Source: Cytophagales bacterium (GTDB lineage: Bacteria; Bacteroidota; Bacteroidia; Cytophagales; Spirosomataceae). Taken from it: DNA of 33,278 bases. Shown here one piece after another: positions 23,863 to 30,994 of the stretch. Location: contig JAAFJL010000042.1 of the NCBI GenBank assembly GCA_013298865.1, positions 1-33,278 on the forward strand, written 5' to 3'. The position numbers and the translations under genes were made by a program. The first letter of the stretch is position 1. The number at the start of each line of letters is the position of its first letter. The notes under the pieces were generated by a model, which was not told the DNA's origin, did no database searches, and was given only the letters and a program-made list of their open reading frames with translations.

Positions 23863-24885
23863 TTACTTAAAAAACGAACTCAATAAATCCGTCATCACTT
23901 GTGGTTGGTCTTCTCTGATAAAATGCGAAGCATCTTTTACGATGGTGTGTGGTTGCCCTTTCGCTCCAATAAATTGCTGAATTTTCAGTTCTTCACCCGC
24001 AGAAATATCATCTTTTTCGCTAAAAATGGTAACAATCGGGATGTTCCATTGAGCAAAGTCTTTATTGAAAACCGCATTTTTTAATCCCTCTGGGTCGTTG
24101 GGTGAAATTGGTACTTTCAAAGGCATTTCTCTCGGTGCTGCCTTGAATCTCTCTTCTGGAAATGGAGCATCATAGCCATTTTTTTCTTCCGCACTTAATG
24201 TTCTAAATGTGGCTTGCTCTATCACGCTACTATAAGTTGTGACCGATTGTGAACTCATACGCCACGCCCTGAATGCAGTTGTAACATTTGTCCCATCAAA
24301 CAAAGACGTATTGGAAATAGCAATTTTTGAAAAAAGCGATTTGTTTTTTAATGCAACTCTCAATCCTAACAATCCTCCCCAATCTTGGACATGAAGGTTA
24401 ATGTCACTGATATTCAGTTTCTTGACAAAACTTTCTGTCCAAGCTACTTGATTTTCGTAGGTAATTGAAGAGCGGCTGGCGGGTTTATCACTTTTACCAA
24501 AACCAATTAAGTCTGGTGCAATTACTCTGTACCCCTTTGCGACCAACAGAGGCACTATTTTTCTGAAATTATAGACCCATGCAGGATTGCCGTGTAAAAG
24601 CAAAATGACTTTTTTATTTGTCTTTCCTTCATCGATATAGTGCATTCGGAGTTTATCAGTTCCTTCTAAAAAGACATAATTTTCTTGGAAATTGTAGTCT
24701 TTCAAGTCTTTAAATCGTGCTTCGGGTGTGCGTAGGATTACACCGTAGGCAGAGGTTGTAGAAACCGTATCGGATGGTGGCTTAGTAACAACTGGTGTTA
24801 GCATTGTCGTACCAGTATCTTCTTTTTCACAAGATATACTTACTAATAATGTAAAGAATGCCACTGAATTCAATAATAGTTTCAT
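23863..24885 (-). CDS. Haloalkane-dehalogenase-like alpha/beta-hydrolase lipoprotein
   Basis: The 340-residue protein begins with a lipoprotein signal ending in VSISC (C19). The hydrolase domain from about residue 70 follows the haloalkane dehalogenase pattern: LLLHGNPAWVYNFRKIVPLL with N100 at the oxyanion site, VIAPDLIGFGKSDKP, and the nucleophile elbow HVQDWGG with D168 followed by W169 rather than the Ser of esterases. D292 (FSEKDDIS) and H321 (DASHFIRED) fit the acid and base. Known dehalogenases are usually cytoplasmic, so lipid-anchored export is unusual. It is first in the operon, and a LytTR-linked sequence element lies about 115-140 nt upstream. Substrate not known; related epoxide hydrolases cannot be fully excluded. 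Confidence 0.8.
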   Translation of the reverse strand: MKLLLNSVAFFTLLVSISCEKEDTGTTMLTPVVTKPPSDTVSTTSAYGVILRTPEARFKDLKDYNFQENYVFLEGTDKLRMHYIDEGKTNKKVILLLHGNPAWVYNFRKIVPLLVAKGYRVIAPDLIGFGKSDKPASRSSITYENQVAWTESFVKKLNISDINLHVQDWGGLLGLRVALKNKSLFSKIAISNTSLFDGTNVTTAFRAWRMSSQSVTTYSSVIEQATFRTLSAEEKNGYDAPFPEERFKAAPREMPLKVPISPNDPEGLKNAVFNKDFAQWNIPIVTIFSEKDDISAGEELKIQQFIGAKGQPHTIVKDASHFIREDQPQVMTDLLSSFFK

Positions 24886-24940
24886 GTGCTGTTGATTAGT
24901 AAGAATACTAAGATGAAGATTTTGAGTAATAGTATTTTAC

Positions 24941-24965
24941 AGAGAATTTGATTACAAAATTCTCT
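24941..24965. repeat. 9-bp perfect inverted repeat
   Basis: AGAGAATTT and AAATTCTCT are exact reverse complements around a 7-nt loop. It lies between the second two-component operon and the dehalogenase operon. No T-run follows on either strand, so an operator is as likely as a terminator. Confidence 0.5.
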
Positions 24966-24997
24966 AAAACTTCAATACAGTACCATGAATAAATGAG

Positions 24998-25025
24998 TGA
25001 GGCTGAAAAAATGAGGGGTGAAATG
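24998..25025 (-). promoter_or_regulatory. LytTR-linked element, copy 1 (upstream of dehalogenase operon)
   Basis: On the minus strand the element reads CACCCCTCATTTTTTCAGCC within a longer block, and is nearly identical to a second copy at 26924-26951 (24 of the first 25 bases). It contains related half-sites TTCACCC.TCA and TTCAGCCTCA, as expected for a LytTR binding site made of direct repeats. It lies 113-140 nt upstream of the dehalogenase start and in the intergenic space after the LytTR regulator gene. Confidence 0.6.
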
Positions 25026-25029
25026 TGGT

Positions 25030-25803
25030 CTAATCCTTCAATCCCTCAAACCATTTCTTAAAAACAGGGACACGTTCTTTGCTAATGAGGATATTTTCGG
25101 AAGATACAGGGTTGGTTTTGAGTAATAACCTACCATTGAAGTAAAATTCTATTTCAACGATAGATTCTCTCGAAACGATAAATTGGCGATTGGCACGGAA
25201 GAAATCGTTAGGTGGTAATTGAAGTTCTAATTCCTCTAATGTGTTTTCAATAACGTAAGATTTGTCGTCTGTTGTTTTACCATAAACTAAACCTTCTTTG
25301 GTCTGAAAACACGTGAAAGATTCGGTTTTGATGGGCAACATTTTCTCACGATAACGCACCAAAAAACTCTGTCTGTATTTTGGTTCAGTAGTAGGATTTT
25401 GTCGAAAAATATTTCCAATTTTCTCCGAAATATACTCAAACGAATTGATTTTCAGAGTTTTGTATTTTTCAAAAGCTCTGTTCAAAGCCTTTTCATTGAT
25501 GGGTTTCAGGAGATAATCAATACTGTGAACCTCAAAGGCTTTGAGGGCGTATTCGTTATAGGCAGTCGTAAAAATAACGGGACATTGAACTTTCACTTTC
25601 TCAAAGATTTCAAACGAAATCCCATCCGCTAATTGAATATCCGAGATGATGAGGTCTGGCTGAGGATTATTTTTTAGCCATTCAATTCCCTCCAAAACCG
25701 TTTCGATAGTACCCACAACTAACGCTTTTGGTTCAGTTTTTTGCAAAAGCCACAGGACATTTTTAGTGGCTTCTATTTCGTCTTCTATTAATAAAATATT
25801 CAT
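25030..25803 (-). CDS. LytTR-type response regulator (second two-component system)
   Basis: The 257-residue protein starts at ATG 25803 (MNILLIEDEIEATKN); a frame extending to 25869 would translate an intergenic repeat and is rejected. The receiver has D55 (LIISDIQLADG), Thr in FTTAYNEYAL and Lys in DYLLKPINEKA. The C-terminal LytTR domain is at about 155-257 (RQSFLVRYREKMLPIKTESF; FFRANRQFIVSRESIVEIEF; SSENILISKERVPVFKKWF). It is paired with the kinase gene 76 nt upstream. Near-identical elements upstream of this pair and of the dehalogenase operon suggest self-control and control of that operon. Confidence 0.9.
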   Translation of the reverse strand: MNILLIEDEIEATKNVLWLLQKTEPKALVVGTIETVLEGIEWLKNNPQPDLIISDIQLADGISFEIFEKVKVQCPVIFTTAYNEYALKAFEVHSIDYLLKPINEKALNRAFEKYKTLKINSFEYISEKIGNIFRQNPTTEPKYRQSFLVRYREKMLPIKTESFTCFQTKEGLVYGKTTDDKSYVIENTLEELELQLPPNDFFRANRQFIVSRESIVEIEFYFNGRLLLKTNPVSSENILISKERVPVFKKWFEGLKD

Positions 25804-25879
25804 TTGTTTATTTGCTATTGGCGGTTGGCTTTTAGCAGTTGTGGCTAATTGCCAATAGCTAATTGCCAATAGCCAAAAG
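25804..25879. repeat. Repeat-filled spacer between kinase and regulator genes
   Basis: The 76-nt spacer is made of units of GCCAATAGC and its complement GCTATTGGC (25814-25822, 25851-25859, 25865-25873), including a 14-bp tandem pair (TAATTGCCAATAGC). The inverted units can form stem-loops. It looks like a REP-type or simple-sequence intergenic repeat inserted within an operon; it also supplies the last bases around the kinase stop. Confidence 0.65.
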
Positions 25880-26875
25880 CTACAACACAGGAATAACCAC
25901 CTTAAATTCTCCCTCAGTCTGTGTAATTTCTATCTGTTTTTTGCTCAATAATTCATAACGATTATTCAAATTAAACAATCCCAAACCCCCTCCTGACGTG
26001 TTTTGTCTTTTTGGATTAAAGTTATTTACCACAATAATTGCTGAGGATTCTTTTTCATAAATAACCTGAATTGTCAAGGGCTTTTGTGTTGAGATTTCAT
26101 TATGATTTACTGCATTTTCTATGAGCAATTGTAGAGCCAAAGGTGGTAAAAAGCCTTTTGCGAGTTCAACTTTCTCAAATTTCAACCTCAATTTATCTCC
26201 AAAACGGATTTTCAGTAAATATAAATAGGCTTCCAATAATTGTAGTTCTTCGGAAACCGTTATTAATTCTTTTTTCTGAAAATCAAGCGAATAGCGTAGA
26301 ACTGTCGAAAGATTCTGGACAAAAATTTGACTTTTCTCCACGTCCTCTCGCATCAAAGATTGTAGCGAATTAAGTGAATTAAACAAAAAATGAGGATTCA
26401 ATTGTTGTTGAAGACTATTGAGGTGTGCCTTCAAATTCTCAGCTTCCAGGGATTTATTTTGTAAGGTAAGTTCTTGTTTTTGTTGGGTTGCTTTCAAGAA
26501 ATTAATTGTCAAAATAGAAGTACACAGGATGAACATATCCCGAAAATGATAGCCTACTTTTATCGTTCTGTTGGACTCTGATATATCTAAAATTTTAAAA
26601 TGTAATAAGGTAAAAATAATAGTACAAATAAAATAAATCAGTAAGGAATACAAAACCCGTTTCCAGAAGCTAAGTGTCTGATTATTATTGAGATATAAAA
26701 TAATAGAAGCAAAAATAAAACTAAAAATGAATTGAACGCAGAAATCTGTCCAACTCACATTATTCAGCAATGCACGTTCATTGTTTGCCAAAATGAAAAT
26801 CAATTTGGGCGAACAAACCAGCACCGCAAGGGCAAATGCAATCTGAGTCAGGAGATATTTCTGAGTGGCTTTCAT
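25880..26875 (-). CDS. LytS/YpdA-type sensor histidine kinase (second system)
   Basis: The 331-residue protein starts at ATG 26875 (MKATQKYLLTQ), with a GTG two codons upstream as alternative. Four membrane helices lie at about 8-30, 46-62, 73-92 and 111-127, then a coiled coil at about 130-158, then the phosphoacceptor segment QQLNPHFLFNSLNS with H162, the N-box LLIENAVNHN and the G-box GGGLGLFNLNNRYELL. No extracytoplasmic sensor domain is seen. It is followed by its LytTR regulator after a 76-nt repeat spacer. A LytTR-linked element lies about 50-75 nt upstream of the start. Confidence 0.9.
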   Translation of the reverse strand: MKATQKYLLTQIAFALAVLVCSPKLIFILANNERALLNNVSWTDFCVQFIFSFIFASIILYLNNNQTLSFWKRVLYSLLIYFICTIIFTLLHFKILDISESNRTIKVGYHFRDMFILCTSILTINFLKATQQKQELTLQNKSLEAENLKAHLNSLQQQLNPHFLFNSLNSLQSLMREDVEKSQIFVQNLSTVLRYSLDFQKKELITVSEELQLLEAYLYLLKIRFGDKLRLKFEKVELAKGFLPPLALQLLIENAVNHNEISTQKPLTIQVIYEKESSAIIVVNNFNPKRQNTSGGGLGLFNLNNRYELLSKKQIEITQTEGEFKVVIPVL

Positions 26876-26923
26876 GAACACAAACTAACATAAAAATCAG
26901 AACTTATCGTGCAATAATTATTT

Positions 26924-26951
26924 TGAGGCTGAAAAAATGAAGGGTGAAGTT
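26924..26951 (-). promoter_or_regulatory. LytTR-linked element, copy 2 (upstream of two-component operon)
   Basis: This is the second copy of the element at 24998-25025, in the same orientation and with only three differences over 28 bases. On the minus strand it reads TTCACCCTTCATTTTTTCAG and continues with CCTCA. It lies 49-76 nt upstream of the kinase start, a suitable place for autoregulation. Confidence 0.6.
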
Positions 26952-27045
26952 TACAAAAACTTGGTTGGGGTTTTTTGTAGTAATTATTTACTCATTGAAT
27001 AGCACACTTTTCGTGGTTTACATAATTTCGTAAAACTTAACCAAT

Positions 27046-27114
27046 AACCGAAAAAACCACCATTTCTAACCCAATTTATACCTTGAAAAGCCCTTTCGAG
27101 AAGCATTATCTTTG
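27046..27114 (+). promoter_or_regulatory. Shared promoter module A (pirin gene)
   Basis: It consists of AACCGAAAAAACCACCATTT (27046-27065), a -33 TTG (27083-27085) and a -7 box TATCTTTG (27107-27114), with 21 nt between TTG and the -7 box. CTTGAAA and TTTCGAG (27082-27088, 27094-27100) form an inverted repeat over the -33 region. The upstream motif starts 61 nt before the -7 box, exactly as in modules B and C. Confidence 0.75.
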
Positions 27115-27141
27115 TCTTATCAAAATCAAACAAACAAAGAC

Positions 27142-27978
27142 ATGAAAACGAATAAGCAAATCATAAACAATACAAAGCTCAGTTTCAAACCCGCCTTCCC
27201 AGGACTCAAAGGCGTTGATATGTTTGCGAGTCAATATCCAATAGAACCCTTCTTGGTTTTTACGGAATACTTAATGGACAGACCCGTTTTTGGTCCTCAC
27301 CCACACGCAGGGGTTTCCGTAATGACGTATATGTTGCCCGACAGCCAAAATAGTTTTATCAACCGTGATAGTTTTGGAGATATGAGCGAAGTTGAACCAG
27401 GAGGATTGCACATTAGTCAGGCGGGAAAAGGTTTGCAACACGACGAATTTCCGAAAGTTACGGGTGTTGAAGCACACGGTTTTCAGATTTGGATAAACCA
27501 TGCTGATAAAGACAGATTGGTTACGCCAAAAGCCATTCATGCAAAACCAAGCGAAGTACCAGAAGTAATCACAGATGATTACAAAGTAAGAATCGTTCAT
27601 GGCGAATTTAATCATCAACGTCCTCAATATCAAATGGTTACGAATGTAAACTTGTTTCACGTATTTCTAAATGCAGGAAAATCTATCACCTTGGATGCTC
27701 AGGAAATGGCTTTTATTTATTCCTTGAATGGAACAGGTGATGCAGATGGTCAGAAAATATTAGCCCAAAGTATGGTCAATTTTTCGACAGAAGGCAATCA
27801 GATTGTGGTAAATGGAGGTGAAAATGGCTTAGAATTTATGTTCGGAACTGGTGTGCCATTAAACGAACAAATTACCTACGGAGGTCCTTTTGTAATGACA
27901 ACACCTGAACAAATGGCTGATACCAAACGCCGTTATGGTCGTGGAGAAATGGGCGAATTGTTACCGTTTAGAGGGTAA
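27142..27978 (+). CDS. Pirin family protein
   Basis: The 278-residue bicupin starts at ATG 27142; a frame open from 27112 begins inside the -7 box and is rejected. The iron ligands of pirin are present: H53-x-H55 (FGPHPHAGVSV), and H100 with E102 (AGKGLQHDEFP). The second cupin half includes FHVFLNAGKSITL and YSLNGTGDADG. Family members bind iron and some oxidise quercetin; a role in redox sensing is also known. It lacks a signal peptide and is cytoplasmic. The next ORF starts on the last base of its stop (TAATG), showing translational coupling. Its promoter carries the shared AACCG module. Confidence 0.9.
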   Translation: MKTNKQIINNTKLSFKPAFPGLKGVDMFASQYPIEPFLVFTEYLMDRPVFGPHPHAGVSVMTYMLPDSQNSFINRDSFGDMSEVEPGGLHISQAGKGLQHDEFPKVTGVEAHGFQIWINHADKDRLVTPKAIHAKPSEVPEVITDDYKVRIVHGEFNHQRPQYQMVTNVNLFHVFLNAGKSITLDAQEMAFIYSLNGTGDADGQKILAQSMVNFSTEGNQIVVNGGENGLEFMFGTGVPLNEQITYGGPFVMTTPEQMADTKRRYGRGEMGELLPFRG

Positions 27979-28400
27979 TGAAAACATTGATAATCATGGC
28001 ATTACAATTTATTTTGATGAATTGTAATGCCCAAAATAATACAAAAATGGAAAATAACTTATTGACAGGTAGAGTTTTACAAGATAAAAATGCAAAAAAC
28101 ATCGTCATTTTTGGAGGTAGTCCCGTAAGAAGGCATGAAATAGTAGAATTACTTTCACCAATCGAAAACCTATCTATATATGCTACACTTTCCGAGGAGG
28201 AAGGTGTAGCAAAAGTAAAGGAATTGGGTAAAGTGGATATAGTATTAATAGGTGGCAGATATTCGGATGAACAAAGAGATAGAATCAGGAAATTTGTAAA
28301 AGAAAACCACCCGTTGGCAGAAATCACCGAGCCAGGTTATACATACCCGTACAGTAACTCAGAAATTTTTAAAAATATATCCGATTTAACAGTAAAGTAA
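27978..28400 (+). CDS. Hypothetical protein with N-terminal signal-like segment
   Basis: The 140-residue frame overlaps the pirin stop by 1 nt. The N-terminus (MKTLIIMALQFILMNCNAQ) looks like a signal or lipoprotein signal (LMNC). An internal Met at residue 24 would give a cytoplasmic form. The core reads NIVIFGGSPVRRHEIVELLS then VDIVLIGGRYSDEQRDRIRK and ends in TEPGYTYPYSNSEIFKNIS, an alternating strand-helix pattern like a receiver or Rossmann domain. I recognise no named family. Coding-like sequence continues in another frame after its stop (28400-28492), so the C-terminus may be frameshifted. Co-transcribed with the pirin. Confidence 0.6.
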   Translation: MKTLIIMALQFILMNCNAQNNTKMENNLLTGRVLQDKNAKNIVIFGGSPVRRHEIVELLSPIENLSIYATLSEEEGVAKVKELGKVDIVLIGGRYSDEQRDRIRKFVKENHPLAEITEPGYTYPYSNSEIFKNISDLTVK

Positions 28401-28492
28401 AAATTGGTGGTAATGTTGAAAAAGTAAGAACCATCAGTCGAAAAGATGTAGCATATTATATTGAAGAATATACCCAATCAAAATATTTTTAA
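28400..28492 (+). pseudogene. Possible out-of-frame C-terminal remnant of the preceding gene
   Basis: In the frame starting at 28400 the sequence reads KIGGNVEKVRTISRKDVAYY and then IEEYTQSKYF before a TAA at 28490-28492. It has protein-like composition and no start codon with a good leader. A -1 shift at the stop of the 140-residue gene would fuse it on as about 30 extra residues. It may also be a remnant of another gene. Confidence 0.35.
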
Positions 28493-28546
28493 ACATTTGT
28501 AGGTATTTCTTATTAGTAATCATAAAAACATTTAAACAACAGAACT

Positions 28547-29410
28547 ATGAAAATATTATTTATTGGTGCAGGTGGGTTTATTGGTGAACCCGTCGCACAA
28601 AAATTATTGGAAAACAATTTTGATGTAACCCTATTTGCAAGAAATAAAGCTTCATTGATAGACAAATTCCCAAATGCTAACATTGTTGAAGGCGACTTAC
28701 AAAACTATGATTCACTGAAAAAAGCTATTGCTGGGCATGATACTGTTTACATGAGTTTGTCGGTTAAGCAAGATGAAAAGGAAGGTGATTTTCATGCAGA
28801 AGGTGAAGGACTAAGTAATGTTTTAAAAGCTGCGGCAGCATCAAATGTGAAAAGAATTGCCTATTTAGCATCTATTGTACAAGATTATCAGGGCAAAAAC
28901 GGCTTCGATTGGTGGGTTTTCAAACTCAAAAACAAAGCCATCGAACAAATAAAAGCATCAGGAATCAATTACACCATTTATTATCCATCTTCATTTATGG
29001 ATACAGTTTTTAGCCAAGGGATTAGAGGAACAAAAGTGGGTTTAATGGGCAAATCTATTGCTCCCAATTGGTGTGTTTCTCGTGCTGATTTTGCGACTCA
29101 GGTTGTGAAAAGCCTACAACTTTCGCACAACGAAAACAAAGAATATTACATACAAGGCAGTGAGCCATTTACCCAAAAAGAAATGGCTGAGGTTTTTGTC
29201 AATAATTATTCAAAACAAAAACTCTCTGTTCAGCAACTACCACTTTTTATTTTAAAAGTGGTTGGCTTTTTCGATCAAAAAGCCAATTATGGCTATCATA
29301 TTTTGCAGGCATTGAACAATAATCCTGAGCAATTTATGGCTCAAAAAACTTGGGATGAGTTGGGCAAACCTGCGATAACCATGAAAGGTTATGCGTTGAG
29401 TTTGAATTAG
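28547..29410 (+). CDS. NmrA-like NAD(P)-binding protein (atypical extended SDR)
   Basis: The 287-residue protein has an N-terminal dinucleotide-binding loop GAGGFIGEPVAQKLL (8-22) and the NmrA/NAD(P)-binding fold: VTLFARNKASL, ANIVEGDLQNYDSLKKAIAG, NVLKAAAASNVKRIAYLASI, GINYTIYYPSSFMDTVF. No YxxxK catalytic motif is obvious, as in NmrA-type sensors and atypical SDRs. It could reduce a small substrate or sense the NADPH/NADP state. It is 146 nt after the preceding small gene and 26 nt before the next SDR, with which it is likely co-transcribed. No shared-module promoter is seen directly upstream. Confidence 0.85.
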   Translation: MKILFIGAGGFIGEPVAQKLLENNFDVTLFARNKASLIDKFPNANIVEGDLQNYDSLKKAIAGHDTVYMSLSVKQDEKEGDFHAEGEGLSNVLKAAAASNVKRIAYLASIVQDYQGKNGFDWWVFKLKNKAIEQIKASGINYTIYYPSSFMDTVFSQGIRGTKVGLMGKSIAPNWCVSRADFATQVVKSLQLSHNENKEYYIQGSEPFTQKEMAEVFVNNYSKQKLSVQQLPLFILKVVGFFDQKANYGYHILQALNNNPEQFMAQKTWDELGKPAITMKGYALSLN

Positions 29411-29436
29411 CAATTGTTAAACCTCCAAAATCAAAA

Positions 29437-30159
29437 ATGGAAAACCTAAAAAACAAAAGAGTATTAATCATTGGAGCTTCATCGGGAATCGGTAAAGCCA
29501 TTGCCCAACAAGTTGCTCAACAAGGCGGTATAGCCATGATGGCGAGTCGGTCATTGGAAAAGCTCCAAGAAGCAAGCAAAGATATTGATGGAGTTTTTGA
29601 GCTTTATCCTTTTGATATGCTCAATGAAACTGACGTTGCTAACACTTTTAATAAAATAGAATCCATTGACCATTTGGTAATTACTGCCGTGGCTGATGAA
29701 AATACATTGAGGTCTTCACTCAAAAATTCGACCAAAGAAATTGCAGAAAAAAGCCTTCAAAAGTTTTGGGGAGCTATGTTTTGTTGTAGAGCGGCGGTTG
29801 ATAAATTATCCAAAAATGGCTCAATAATACTCACATCAAGTATTGCTATTTATCGACCTTCATCTGCGGGAGATATGTCTATTCTCACGGCGGGTCATGG
29901 GGCAGTTACGGCATTTGCTACTGCACTTGCCGTTGAACTTGCTCCAATCAGGGTCAATGTCATTGCCCCAGGTGTAGTAAGCACTTCGGTTTGGAGCGAA
30001 AGTCAAAAGGATAATCTCGAAAAATGGGCTAATGAAAAGCTATTGGTTAAACATTTGGGCAGTCCCGAAGAATTAGCCGATGCGTATATTTCACTCATGA
30101 CCAATACCTACATCACAGGCAGTATTTTGAAAGTGGATGGTGGGCTTACTCTAATTTAA
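29437..30159 (+). CDS. SDR family oxidoreductase lacking YxxxK
   Basis: The 240-residue classical-length SDR has a normal cofactor loop IIGASSGIGKAIAQ (11-24) and serine-rich strand GSIILTSSIA. By alignment on GAVTAFATALAVELAPIRVN, the catalytic Tyr and Lys positions are L150 and H154 (ILTAGHGAV). I recall this LTxGH-type variant from a subfamily of SDRs, so it is probably a natural subtype rather than decay. The C-terminal part (VNVIAPGVVSTSVW; YITGSILKVDGG) is intact. It follows the NmrA-like gene by 26 nt. The next SDR gene has its own promoter. Confidence 0.85.
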   Translation: MENLKNKRVLIIGASSGIGKAIAQQVAQQGGIAMMASRSLEKLQEASKDIDGVFELYPFDMLNETDVANTFNKIESIDHLVITAVADENTLRSSLKNSTKEIAEKSLQKFWGAMFCCRAAVDKLSKNGSIILTSSIAIYRPSSAGDMSILTAGHGAVTAFATALAVELAPIRVNVIAPGVVSTSVWSESQKDNLEKWANEKLLVKHLGSPEELADAYISLMTNTYITGSILKVDGGLTLI

Positions 30160-30182
30160 AAATCAAGGAGTTTAGTTTATTA

Positions 30183-30251
30183 AACCGAAAAAAGTACCAT
30201 TTTTTATCCAATTTATACCTTTAATTGACCTTATTTAACGCATTATCTTTG
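30183..30251 (+). promoter_or_regulatory. Shared promoter module B (SDR/pirin pair)
   Basis: AACCGAAAAAAGTACCATTT (30183-30202) starts 61 nt before the -7 box TATCTTTG (30244-30251). CCAATTTATACCTT between them is also shared with module A. The -33 position reads TTT rather than TTG. The sequence GCATTATCTTTGT around the -7 box is identical to module A. Confidence 0.75.
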
Positions 30252-30277
30252 TATTATCAATTTAAAATAAAAAGACA

Positions 30278-30994
30278 ATGGAAAATTTATCAAATAAAGT
30301 AGCCGTAGTTTTAGGCGGTACAGGTGGCGTAGGTGAAGGTATCGTGCGGGCATTATTACAGGCGGATGCAACTGTGATTGTGCCATCAAGAAGTGAGTCA
30401 AATTTAAACGATTTGGCAGACTATGTTTCAGACATAAAAACGGGCAAACTCATCCCTTTCGTTGGCTCGGTCAATACCGAAGAAAACGCTTTGACTTTAA
30501 GTAATTATTTACACCAAAATTACAAAAGTATTGACATCGTAGTGGCTTCATTGGGTGGTTGGAAACAAGGATTTCCAGTATATAGTTACCCCATAAAAGA
30601 ATGGAATCAGATATTGAATGATGTTTTAACTTCGCACTTTTTGGCTATCAAAACCCTCGTACCCATGTTGCATCCTCAAACAGGTAACTACTTTCATATC
30701 AATGGCTTTGGTTCTGAGGAAGTTGTACCCATGGCAGGACCAATAACAGCAATGGCAGCCGCTCAAAAATCATTGATTTTGACCTTAGCGGCAGAAGTAA
30801 ATCGTACAGGGATGCGAGTGTATGAATTGATTTTAGGACCAATGATGACTCGTGATCGTTTGAAACATTCGGCTGGAAAACCAGATTGGTATTACCCAGA
30901 AGAAATTGGTCATTACATTGTAGAACAGACAATAGCACCAACCCAACACGATGTAATTCACCGTTTATTGAGTAAAAACAATGCACAGGTCTAA
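30278..30994 (+). CDS. SDR family protein with missing catalytic tyrosine
   Basis: The 238-residue SDR has the loop VLGGTGGVGEGIVR (11-24) and the strand YFHINGFGSEE. By alignment on KSLILTLAAEVNR, the YxxxK motif falls on A160 and K164, so the lysine is kept and the tyrosine lost. Other active-site positions (GGWKQGFP near 94-100) also depart from the NNAG pattern. It is driven by shared promoter module B and its 3' end overlaps the next gene by 14 nt, so they are co-translated. It may bind a cofactor without classical catalysis. Confidence 0.85.
   Translation: MENLSNKVAVVLGGTGGVGEGIVRALLQADATVIVPSRSESNLNDLADYVSDIKTGKLIPFVGSVNTEENALTLSNYLHQNYKSIDIVVASLGGWKQGFPVYSYPIKEWNQILNDVLTSHFLAIKTLVPMLHPQTGNYFHINGFGSEEVVPMAGPITAMAAAQKSLILTLAAEVNRTGMRVYELILGPMMTRDRLKHSAGKPDWYYPEEIGHYIVEQTIAPTQHDVIHRLLSKNNAQV

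Noticed and set aside
25804..25869. Longer N-terminus for the second LytTR regulator
   Set aside because: The extra 22 residues translate an intergenic repeat; the receiver domain begins properly at MNILLIEDE.
27112..27141. Upstream TTG start for the first pirin
   Set aside because: The TTG lies inside the -7 promoter box TATCTTTG, so it cannot be translated from that promoter.
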